NCBI GenBank assembly: GCA_964634615.1
Contig: CAZWLQ010000020.1
Coordinates: forward strand, 1 to 11,704
Direction of reading: 5' to 3'
Origin: EsbW-18 sp964634615
GTDB taxonomy: Bacteria; Patescibacteriota; Minisyncoccia; Phycocordibacterales; EsbW-18
DNA: 11,704 bases
Within the stretch, counting starts at the first letter, position 1. Each line of letters starts with the position of its first letter. The position numbers and the translations under genes were made by a program. Under the pieces are notes generated by a model that saw only the letters and a program-made list of their open reading frames with translations, made no database searches and was not told the DNA's origin. This document shows, piece by piece, positions 5,520 through 11,656 of the stretch.

Positions 5520-6527
5520 CTACCACTCAAGCTGTCCCCCGGTCTTGTACTCGGTGACACGTGTCTCAAAGAAGTTCTTTTCCTTACGCGCATCGATAAT
5601 CTCGCTCATCCATGGAAACGGATTCTTCGCACCATAGACTGGCTTCAAACCAATGCGCTCGAGGCGACGATCTGCAATGTGCTCGAGATATTCAGCAATC
5701 GATTGCGGTGTTAGACCGATGATTCCTTTTGGAAGCGCTTCGTACGCGTACTTTGTTTCAAGGTCAACGGCTTTTTTAATTTTCTCAGTGATATCCGCTT
5801 TAAATTGCTCTGTCCAAATTTCTGGATTTTCAGCAACGATTGCATTGATGAGTTCGGAGCCAAACGCGAGGTGAATCGTTTCATCGCGGAGAATAAATTG
5901 GAATTGTTCTCCAATACCAATCATCTTGTGACGACGAAGCATCGAGAGCATCATCGCAAATCCTGCGTAGAAAAAGATACCTTCCATAATGACGTAGAAC
6001 CCAACCAAGTCATGCACGAAGCGCTGGATATTTTCTGTGCTGTCTGTCTTAAAGGTGTCGTCGAGAACCGATTTGGTAAATCCAAGCACAAAGTCATCCT
6101 TTTCTTTGATTGATGGAATCGTCTGATACATGTTGTACACCTCATCGGGATTCAGTCCCAATGTATCGCACGAGTAGATGAAGGTGTCCGTATGAATTGC
6201 TTCTTCATATGCCTGGCGCAAGAGATACTGTCGACATTCCGGGTTGGTGATGTGCTTGTAGATTGCGAGCACGATATTGTTCGCGGTCAACGATTCCGCG
6301 GTTGAGAAAAAGCCGAGGTTGTACATAATCATGTGGCGTTCGTCGTCGGTGATTCCCTTCTCTCCGACCGCCTTCCACATCTCAACATCCTGCTGCATAG
6401 ACACCTCTTCAGGAACCCAGTTGTTTGCAACCCCGGTTTTATAGTATTTACGCGCCCACTGATACTTCATCGGAAGAATCTTGTTTGGGTCGACACCTGA
6501 TGCGTTGATGATTTGTTTCTGGGCCAT
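5520..6527 (-). CDS. nrdB: Class Ic ribonucleotide reductase, small (beta) subunit
   Basis: A 335-residue ferritin-like protein that generates the oxidant needed by NrdA to convert ribonucleotides to deoxyribonucleotides. Metal ligands are visible: E78 (FFSTAESLTANN), E109 and H112 (EEAIHTDTF), E182 (IMEGIFFY), E216 and H219 (RDETIHLAFG). The first ligand is Glu, not the usual Asp, and the position of the radical Tyr is Phe (F116, four after H112). Both features define class Ic, known from Chlamydia trachomatis, where a Mn(IV)/Fe(III) centre replaces the tyrosyl radical. From memory, every ligand is offset by 11 from the chlamydial numbering. The C-terminus (FFETRVTEYKTGGQLEW) keeps the residues that dock to NrdA. 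It begins 32 nt after nrdA, so they form an operon. Confidence 0.96.
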   Translation of the reverse strand: MAQKQIINASGVDPNKILPMKYQWARKYYKTGVANNWVPEEVSMQQDVEMWKAVGEKGITDDERHMIMYNLGFFSTAESLTANNIVLAIYKHITNPECRQYLLRQAYEEAIHTDTFIYSCDTLGLNPDEVYNMYQTIPSIKEKDDFVLGFTKSVLDDTFKTDSTENIQRFVHDLVGFYVIMEGIFFYAGFAMMLSMLRRHKMIGIGEQFQFILRDETIHLAFGSELINAIVAENPEIWTEQFKADITEKIKKAVDLETKYAYEALPKGIIGLTPQSIAEYLEHIADRRLERIGLKPVYGAKNPFPWMSEIIDARKEKNFFETRVTEYKTGGQLEW

Positions 6528-6559
6528 AACTGAAAACGGTTAGTCGGGTAGAAGTGTTT

Positions 6560-9427
6560 TTACTGACACGATTCGCACGTTGGATCATCGATTTTGCAAA
6601 GCTTCAACGCGCCCTGTGCTGGTGCAACCGACGCGGCAACTGGCACGGGGTCACTTGCGGCGAGTTCTGCCTTGATACTATCAACCGCTTCTTGCGCAAC
6701 ACTGCGTTCCTTCACGGTCGATTCAAGTTGTTGCTTGTCCAACGTGACGGTGCTTTTCTCAATGCCTGACGCAGCGAGCGTGCGGAGATAATACGTCGTC
6801 TTCACACCCATCTGCCACGCGAGCTGGTACACATCGGAGAGTTTTGCGCCCGATGTGCCTGAAAAGAAAATATTGAACGACTGACTTTGATCAATCCATT
6901 TTGCACGATATGCCGCCACCTTCACAAGATGTGCCGGCTCAATCATAAAGACCTCTCGGTGTTTTTCTTTTATCCATGTGGGAATGGACGAAATACTCGT
7001 GAGATCTCCATCAGCACCCTTAATCATTTCAACCATCTCGCTGTTCCACAAACCTTCTTTTTTCAAGTCATCAACGAGATACGTATTCATGACGATGAAA
7101 TCACCGGCGATATTCGCTTTCACGTAGATGTTCTTGTAGATTGGCTCAATCGTTGGAAAGCACCCCGCAATATTTGCGATTGTTGCGGTTGGAGCCATCG
7201 CCATACAGTTACTGTTGCGCATACCGTGCTTTGCAACCGATGCGCGCACAACACTCCAATCAAGCTTACCGGTGAGTGAGACAGGGACATCCTCGCCACG
7301 ATCGTCTGCAAGCATTTTCAGCGTGTCTACCGGGAAGATGCCACGATCCCACTTCGAACCCTTGTACGTCTCGTACGTGCCACGCTCTGCCGCAAGTTCG
7401 GACGATGCAAGAATCGCGTAGTATGAAATCATCTCCATACTTGTGTCTGCGAACTCAACGCACTCCTCGCTCTCGAAATTGATGTTCTGTAAAAACAAAG
7501 CATCCTGAAAGCCCATGATACCGAGGCCAACCGGGCGGTGACGCATGTTCGACTTTTTCGTTTCTTTAATTGAGTAGTAGTTGAGATCAATAACGTTGTC
7601 GAGCATGCGCATCGCCGCTGTTGCTGTCTCTTTAATCATTGCCTCATCGAGCTTGCCGTTCCTGATGTGTGTTGCAAGGTTGATTGAACCCAAGTTACAA
7701 ACCGCAACTTCATCATCAGCGCTATTGTTGAGTGTGATTTCTGTACAAAGGTTGCTGTTGTGAACGACACCAACGTGATCCTGCGGGCTACGGATGTTCG
7801 ATGAATCCTTGAAGGTAATCCACGGGTGTCCGGTTTCGAAGAGTTGCGTCAAAATCTTTTTCCAGAGATCTCGCGCGCGCATCTGCCTGCCGATACGAAG
7901 CTCACCTTTCGCCGCCTTCTGTTCATATTCTTCGTAGCGCTTGGTGAACGCGCTTCCATAGAGTTCTGTGAGATCTTTTGCTTCATCGGGCGAAAGGAGT
8001 GTCCAGACTCCGTCATCACGAACGCGTTGCATGAACACGTCTGGAATCCACAGTGCTGTATTTAATTCAGGTGTGCGTCGGCGTTCGTCACCGGTGTTCT
8101 TGCGGAGCTCGATAAATTCTTCGACATCAGCATGCCATGGCTCAAGGTACACTGCACACGCACCACGTCTGCGTCCACTTCTATTGATACCAACCACAGT
8201 CGAATCGAGAATTTTAAGGAACGGGACAACACCGTTTGAATCGATATGTGTCGACTTAATCAAAGCACCGGTTGCACGAAGCTTGGTCCACGCATACGCA
8301 ATACCTCCGTCGTAGCGAGCCATGTTCGCATAGTCCTCGTATGATTTGAAAATACTGTGAAGATCGTCATCAACAACGCCCAAGAAACATGAGGAGAGCT
8401 GCGAACGAACCCCACCGGCGTGGAACAAGGTCGGCGTTGAGGGTACGTAACGGAGTGTCGATAGGAGGTTATAAAATTCAATTGCACGCTCTTCCTTGTT
8501 TTTTTCAACCAGGGCAAGACCCATTGCAATGCGCATCCACATCATTTGAGGCGCCTCGAGGAAAACGTGGCGTTTGCGGTTCGTCTTGTCGCGAATGAGA
8601 TAGCGGTCTGAGAGGGTTTCAGTTCCAAGGTATTTCAAGAGGTCGTCACGACTCGGATCAAGATTCGCGGCAAGTGTGTCGAGATTGAATCCCATCATCC
8701 GTGGGTCAAGAAGTTCAAGTGCCACTGCGCGGGCAATTGATTGTTTAAATCCAGCACGGTATGCATCCTCAAAACCTTTCGTGCCCGGCGTTGTTACGTC
8801 CATGCAATCAGGGTAAATAGAAAGTTCGAGCGAAAGACGTGACGCAAGTGTCGCATATGCAGGATCGCGCTCAATGAATGAGCGTGCAACGAGTGCAACC
8901 GTGTGCGAGACATCGCGCATCGACATACCTTCATACATCTCTCGTTCCGCTTGCATGATAAGTTCATCAAGGTTGATGTCGGCCGCAAGATCACGTGCTG
9001 ACGCAGAAAAAATACCACGAACAAATTCTCGCGAGATCGTAATACGCGCACCGGAAGGTGTCGTCACAAAAAATTCTTTCTTCTCGATTTTTTCCTGTAC
9101 TTCTTCTTGTTTTTCTTCTCGAATCTTTTGGTGTTCGTACCGATACACGATGTACGACTTTGCAACATCAAAAAAACCACGTTGCATGAGTGCTCGTTCC
9201 ACCAAATCTTGCACTTCTTCAACCGATGGGATGTATGTCTCCCCCATTACTCCCGCGCGTGCTACCAAATCAGCAACAACGATATCCATCACGATGTCCG
9301 AATCCTTTTCGTGCTTGTCGCCGGTTGTACATTCGAATGCTTTTGAAACTGCGTATATGATTTTTTCTTGTTCGAATGGAACAACTTGTCCGCGGCGCTT
9401 ACGAATTTCTCGAAGGATTGGGTGCAT
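6560..9427 (-). CDS. nrdA: Class I ribonucleotide reductase, large (alpha) subunit
   Basis: A 955-residue catalytic subunit. An N-terminal ATP-cone (about 4-105, with RRGQVVPFEQEKI) gives overall activity control. Residues 118-200 form an extra cone-like or linker region leading into the alpha/beta barrel start (EMYEGMSM...ARSFIERDPAY). Active-site residues: C347 (SSCFLG), N559/C561/E563 (NSNLCTEI), C577 (VCNLGSINL), then PTATIANIAGC (746-756). Y879-Y880 (TTYYLRT) would carry the electron to the active site. The C-terminal redox cysteines are C951 and C954 (CESC), with C944 nearby. It is shorter than chlamydial NrdA (about 1050), consistent with fewer cones. The ATG at 9427 gives a natural cone start. 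No NrdR box was recognised upstream. Confidence 0.97.
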   Translation of the reverse strand: MHPILREIRKRRGQVVPFEQEKIIYAVSKAFECTTGDKHEKDSDIVMDIVVADLVARAGVMGETYIPSVEEVQDLVERALMQRGFFDVAKSYIVYRYEHQKIREEKQEEVQEKIEKKEFFVTTPSGARITISREFVRGIFSASARDLAADINLDELIMQAEREMYEGMSMRDVSHTVALVARSFIERDPAYATLASRLSLELSIYPDCMDVTTPGTKGFEDAYRAGFKQSIARAVALELLDPRMMGFNLDTLAANLDPSRDDLLKYLGTETLSDRYLIRDKTNRKRHVFLEAPQMMWMRIAMGLALVEKNKEERAIEFYNLLSTLRYVPSTPTLFHAGGVRSQLSSCFLGVVDDDLHSIFKSYEDYANMARYDGGIAYAWTKLRATGALIKSTHIDSNGVVPFLKILDSTVVGINRSGRRRGACAVYLEPWHADVEEFIELRKNTGDERRRTPELNTALWIPDVFMQRVRDDGVWTLLSPDEAKDLTELYGSAFTKRYEEYEQKAAKGELRIGRQMRARDLWKKILTQLFETGHPWITFKDSSNIRSPQDHVGVVHNSNLCTEITLNNSADDEVAVCNLGSINLATHIRNGKLDEAMIKETATAAMRMLDNVIDLNYYSIKETKKSNMRHRPVGLGIMGFQDALFLQNINFESEECVEFADTSMEMISYYAILASSELAAERGTYETYKGSKWDRGIFPVDTLKMLADDRGEDVPVSLTGKLDWSVVRASVAKHGMRNSNCMAMAPTATIANIAGCFPTIEPIYKNIYVKANIAGDFIVMNTYLVDDLKKEGLWNSEMVEMIKGADGDLTSISSIPTWIKEKHREVFMIEPAHLVKVAAYRAKWIDQSQSFNIFFSGTSGAKLSDVYQLAWQMGVKTTYYLRTLAASGIEKSTVTLDKQQLESTVKERSVAQEAVDSIKAELAASDPVPVAASVAPAQGALKLCKIDDPTCESCQ

Positions 9428-9433
9428 GGCTGT

Positions 9434-9442
9434 GGTGGATAA
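9434..9442 (-). promoter_or_regulatory. DnaA-box-like site TTATCCACC, proximal to nrdA
   Basis: TTATCCACC on the minus strand differs by one base from the DnaA consensus TTATCCACA and ends 6 nt before the nrdA start codon. A second identical site lies at 9565-9573. DnaA controls nrdAB in E. coli; binding here is inferred only. The stretch between (9443-9500) is very AT-rich and holds the palindrome-like AAGATAAAATCTT (9468-9480), where the nrdA promoter probably lies. Confidence 0.35.
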
Positions 9443-9564
9443 AATTTATATGAAGTCTTATAAAATAAAGATAAAATCTTGATTCACCCTTTTCTCATAA
9501 AGTCAGAAAATGCCCTCCTTTCTTGTGCGAAGGTAATTGTAACGAAAACTATCTGTGGACGCTC

Positions 9565-9573
9565 GGTGGATAA
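9565..9573 (-). promoter_or_regulatory. DnaA-box-like site TTATCCACC, distal
   Basis: Second copy of TTATCCACC, 131 nt upstream of the first and in the same orientation. Both are in the 212-nt gene-free stretch upstream of nrdA. Confidence 0.35.
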
Positions 9574-9581
9574 CTGCCCTT

Positions 9582-9638
9582 TCTTCGTCACAGGACGAAA
9601 AAAAGAGAGCGTCTAGTCTTTACAGGAAGCGCTTCTGT
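9582..9638 (-). terminator. Hairpins downstream of the DUF192 gene
   Basis: ACAGGAAGCGCTTCTGT (9622-9638) is a near-perfect inverted repeat one nt past the stop codon at 9640. TTCGTC-ACAG-GACGAA (9584-9599) forms a second stem of 6 bp that can be extended by CTTT/AAAG. Neither has a T-run on the exit side, so termination is only suggested by position. Confidence 0.4.
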
Positions 9639-9639
9639 T

Positions 9640-10116
9640 TTAGAGGAGTGGTTTTTCTAAACACGAGCCCTTTTTGAGATTGTGCGACCCAAAAAAACCA
9701 GCTTTTGCTTCGATGACGTAGCGTGCCGGGACCGAGGGAGCAAAAACCGTCGGATAGGTCTCCGGTGACACGTTTCGTGCAAGATATACGATACAAAAGT
9801 CGTCATTCAGCCACGCCATGTCAATCGAAAAGAGCATGTCTTTCATCCAGAAGCCAAAAATACCTGCTTCGTTGAAGACAAACAGCATGCCAGCATCATC
9901 TGCAAGCCCTTCTCTACCGCTTAAACCCCGACTGCGAGATTCTGGAGTATCAACAATCTCCACGGTCAACGTAAAACCATCGATATCAATACTCGTTATC
10001 TTATTTGAAGAGCTTCCAGCACCTTCTGAACCTCCTTTTGTACGGATTATATCGAGAACAGTGACAAAAGCGCCGAGTGCAACAAAAATACAGAGAATTG
10101 TGAGTGTTTTTCGCAT
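9640..10116 (-). CDS. DUF192 family protein, membrane-anchored or secreted
   Basis: A 158-residue protein with an N-terminal signal or anchor (basic MRK, then a hydrophobic stretch at 4-22), a Gly/Ser-rich linker (28-38) and one DUF192 domain (about 40-156). Family marks are TPESRSRGLSGREGL (57-71), GMLFVF (76-81), FWMKDM (89-94) and IDMAWL (98-103). The domain is a small beta-barrel of unknown biochemical role, usually exported, so the job here is unknown. The frame extends upstream to a TTG at 10143, but the ATG at 10116 is preferred: it starts a clean signal sequence, and a TATACT -10 box lies inside the extension. The mRNA would then begin at or next to the ATG. Confidence 0.9.
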   Translation of the reverse strand: MRKTLTILCIFVALGAFVTVLDIIRTKGGSEGAGSSSNKITSIDIDGFTLTVEIVDTPESRSRGLSGREGLADDAGMLFVFNEAGIFGFWMKDMLFSIDMAWLNDDFCIVYLARNVSPETYPTVFAPSVPARYVIEAKAGFFGSHNLKKGSCLEKPLL

Positions 10117-10122
10117 ACGTCC

Positions 10123-10128
10123 AGTATA
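10123..10128 (-). promoter_or_regulatory. -10 box (TATACT) of the DUF192 gene, leaderless arrangement
   Basis: TATACT is followed by exactly 6 nt and then the ATG at 10116, the same spacing as between the rnpB -10 and the rnpB 5' end. No good -35 is seen. The start of transcription is predicted at the ATG. Confidence 0.45.
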
Positions 10129-10174
10129 GCAACGAACGAACAACCCTCCATTTGAAGGTGGTGATAAATAATTT

Positions 10175-10339
10175 TCATAAGTTCTCGATTCTTACAGAAT
10201 CTGTACACCTTTTGGATACTTTTCTAACACTGTTTGAAAAGTCTCTCAAAAGGTCTTGCGAAGCTCCAAGTATTCGCTTCTCACCCGCCTCGGCGCTTTC
10301 TACCAATGGCGCGCCTCCGGCCTTCGATTCCAAAAGCAT
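10175..10339 (-). CDS. Doubtful 54-aa reading frame downstream of tRNA-Trp
   Basis: ATG at 10339 to TGA at 10175, 17 nt after tRNA-Trp. The product starts MLLESKAGGAPLVESAEAGE and ends KRCTDSVRIENL, charged and without a membrane segment. No family is recognised. The nucleotides encoding SAEAG recur at 11660-11680, in a frame there that has no start codon, which suggests a repeated, decaying sequence more than a live gene. The frame also contains the inverted repeat at 10207-10254. No Shine-Dalgarno sequence. Kept only as a possibility. Confidence 0.2.
   Translation of the reverse strand: MLLESKAGGAPLVESAEAGEKRILGASQDLLRDFSNSVRKVSKRCTDSVRIENL
10193..10254. repeat. Nested inverted repeat, with adjacent palindrome
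   Basis: ACCTTTTG (10207-10214) pairs with CAAAAGGT (10247-10254), and inside it ACTTTTC (10218-10224) pairs with GAAAAGT (10236-10242). This gives a 15-bp two-part stem around an 11-nt loop. Next to it, TACAGAATCTGTA (10193-10205) is a perfect palindrome around a central A. They lie between the DUF192 promoter and tRNA-Trp. They could be a terminator for the tRNA, an operator, or a small element. Confidence 0.7.
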
Positions 10340-10355
10340 ATTGAATCTATAAGTG

Positions 10356-10426
10356 CGGGCCCACGAGGAATCGAACCTCGACCTTCTCTTTTGGAGAGAG
10401 AAATTCTACCACTAAACTATGGACCC
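10356..10426 (-). tRNA. tRNA-Trp(CCA)
   Basis: A complete 71-nt cloverleaf: acceptor GGGTCCA/TGGGCCC (one T-G), D-arm GTTT-AGTGGTA-GAAT, anticodon stem TCTCT/AGAGA around CTCCAAA (anticodon CCA, reading UGG), T-stem CGAGG/CCTCG around TTCGATT, discriminator G as usual for tRNA-Trp. The 3' CCA is not encoded (CAC follows). It lies 70 nt downstream of rpmG on the same strand, a conserved pairing in bacteria, though the usual secE-nusG do not follow. Confidence 0.96.
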
Positions 10427-10447
10427 GGAACCCCTCTACCGTACAAC

Positions 10448-10468
10448 AAAAAAATGGCTCTCGCCACC
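10448..10468 (-). terminator. Rho-independent terminator of rpmG
   Basis: On the minus strand GGTGGC-GAGA-GCCATT forms a short stem (four Watson-Crick pairs plus two G-T) and runs straight into T7. It lies about 30 nt after the rpmG stop and upstream of tRNA-Trp. The stem is short, so some read-through into the tRNA is likely. Confidence 0.6.
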
Positions 10469-10496
10469 TTTTGTTTTTCTTCGAAACCGATGGTTT

Positions 10497-10664
10497 CTAC
10501 TTCTTTACCTGCTTGTACATGACTCGCTGGCGAAGTGTTGGATCAAACTTTTTGAGTTCGAGACGATCCTTATTCTGAGCACCCTGGCTCTTCTTGCCGC
10601 GGCGCGTCAAATACACGTGGTCGGATTTGCTTGATTTAAGTTTTATGAGTGCGTCTTGTGACAT
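10497..10664 (-). CDS. rpmG: 50S ribosomal protein L33
   Basis: A 55-residue basic protein of the large ribosomal subunit, starting MSQDALIKLKSSKSDHVYLT and ending RQRVMYKQVKK. The pattern YLTRRGKK, then NKDRLELKKFDPTLRQ, is the L33 signature (compare EKLELKKFDP in E. coli). It has no cysteines, so it is the zinc-free C-minus form. The frame stays open upstream to 10763, but that part is not protein-like and contains the promoter, so the ATG at 10664 is chosen. TTGTCA-16-TACAAT lies just upstream, and the ATG falls at the predicted +1. A terminator and tRNA-Trp follow. Confidence 0.95.
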   Translation of the reverse strand: MSQDALIKLKSSKSDHVYLTRRGKKSQGAQNKDRLELKKFDPTLRQRVMYKQVKK

Positions 10665-10670
10665 GGAGGT

Positions 10671-10698
10671 ATTGTAACAGAATTTAGGAGATTGACAA
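10671..10698 (-). promoter_or_regulatory. rpmG promoter (TTGTCA-16-TACAAT), leaderless arrangement
   Basis: The -35 TTGTCA (10698-10693) and -10 TACAAT (10676-10671) each differ by one base from the sigma-70 consensus and are spaced by 16 nt. Six nt separate the -10 from the ATG at 10664, so transcription should begin at or beside the start codon. It is the best promoter in the window. Confidence 0.75.
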
Positions 10699-10722
10699 CA
10701 AGAAAAATCTGGTGGGATTCGG

Positions 10723-11499
10723 TCATAAGTTTCTAACTTCCTCCTTCTGCTTTGCAAAGTCACACAGTAACAATAAAGGTTTATGATCGGAAACCAGTAC
10801 CGGTAATATGGTGAGTGACTCTACAGCAACGATATTGTTAGTAAATATATGGTCGAGTGTTAAATTTTTGTTAAAACCTAAACGTGAAAGCAACCAAACG
10901 AGCTTGTTGCCCAGATTGCTTGGTTCAATATGGTAGCTCGAATAGGTTGGTTTGTTGTTGTTTATAAGTTGAAACTTGTCAGCCAGTATTTTTCTTTGCG
11001 TTCCTCTTTCGTTTTTATTAATTGTATTGAAATCACCGCCACCGACGATAGGTGCGTTTGGATAATGAGTGGAAATTTCTGTCAATCTTTTTTTGATAAG
11101 CAAAAGAGACTTTTCTCTCGTTTTAACTTGCAAAAATGCTGGCAGATGTAATGAGCACAGGACAACGAAAGATGAATTGGTTTTAAATACCGCAATGAGA
11201 GCGCCAAATGTTTTAGTAACCCATTGAAGTACCGGACCCGGATCCAAGTCAATAAATTCTGAGCTTACAAAATCGAAGGTTTTGTTAAATACAATCCCAA
11301 TCTCATTTTGTTCACCGGCCTTGTTTATATGTCGCAAAACCTTATATGAATAACGTTCCCAAAACGCATCGTCAGTTTCTTGTGGCATTTCCTGAAGCAA
11401 GATAAAATCAAAGTTCTTTTTTTGAAGATTCTCTTGAAAAAATCTTAAAAGATCCGTGTGCCGATGCCCTCTTTGACAATTCAGTGATAGGATTTTCAT
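10723..11499 (-). CDS. Endonuclease/exonuclease/phosphatase family protein
   Basis: A 258-residue cytoplasmic protein with the full set of EEP-fold (DNase I/APE1-like) motifs in order: LSLNCQRG (N7), LLQEMP (E37), SLHLPA (H118), GGDFNT (D156, N158), LDHIFTN (D216, H217) and VSDHKPLL (D238, H239). These residues bind the metal ion and cleave phosphodiester or phosphomonoester bonds. The substrate (nucleic acid, nucleotide or phospholipid head group) cannot be told from sequence. The family is broad and 250 residues is a single domain. There is no signal peptide. The coding sequence is visibly AT-richer than its neighbours, with many AAT/AAA codons, which may mean recent acquisition. Stop is TGA. 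No clear promoter or Shine-Dalgarno at the ATG at 11499. Confidence 0.88.
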   Translation of the reverse strand: MKILSLNCQRGHRHTDLLRFFQENLQKKNFDFILLQEMPQETDDAFWERYSYKVLRHINKAGEQNEIGIVFNKTFDFVSSEFIDLDPGPVLQWVTKTFGALIAVFKTNSSFVVLCSLHLPAFLQVKTREKSLLLIKKRLTEISTHYPNAPIVGGGDFNTINKNERGTQRKILADKFQLINNNKPTYSSYHIEPSNLGNKLVWLLSRLGFNKNLTLDHIFTNNIVAVESLTILPVLVSDHKPLLLLCDFAKQKEEVRNL

Positions 11500-11581
11500 C
11501 TAATTGATTGAAAAACAAAACTTAAATCCCGCTCTTTTGGTCAGTGGTGAAACACAGCTGACGAGAAAATATGCCGGGGAG

Positions 11582-11601
11582 CCTGCCTGCCGGCAGGCAG
11601 G
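11582..11601. repeat. 20-bp perfect palindrome CCTGCCTGCCGGCAGGCAGG, copy 2
   Basis: Identical to the copy at 650-669. Here the flanks (GAG before, GATTCGG after) do not form a recognisable tRNA T-arm. On the minus strand it lies in an open frame, where it adds PACRQAG and changes the frame, because 20 is not a multiple of 3. Confidence 0.92.
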
Positions 11602-11617
11602 GATTCGGTCACCGGTT

Positions 11618-11656
11618 ACTAAGGATTGTAGTCGCTCCGCGCCTAAAATCCTAAGT
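11618..11656. repeat. Imperfect inverted repeat
   Basis: ACTAAGGATT (11618-11627) and AATCCTAAGT (11647-11656) pair at 9 of 10 positions around a GC-rich 19-nt centre. There is no T-run, so it is not an obvious terminator. Confidence 0.55.

Noticed and set aside
5259..5714. Plus-strand 151-codon frame
   Set aside because: Antisense to rnpB and the end of nrdB, both strongly supported.
8874..9482. Plus-strand 202-codon frame
   Set aside because: Shadow of the nrdA 5' region; serine- and arginine-rich with no family features.
9428..9500. NrdR box upstream of nrdA
   Set aside because: The AT-rich ACTTCATATAAATTTT only partly resembles the consensus, lacks symmetry, and has no second box.
10117..10143. 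TTG start for the DUF192 protein at 10143
   Set aside because: The extension contains the -10 box and adds FVRCYTGR before a normal signal sequence; GGAGGG abuts the TTG with no spacing, so it cannot act as its ribosome binding site.
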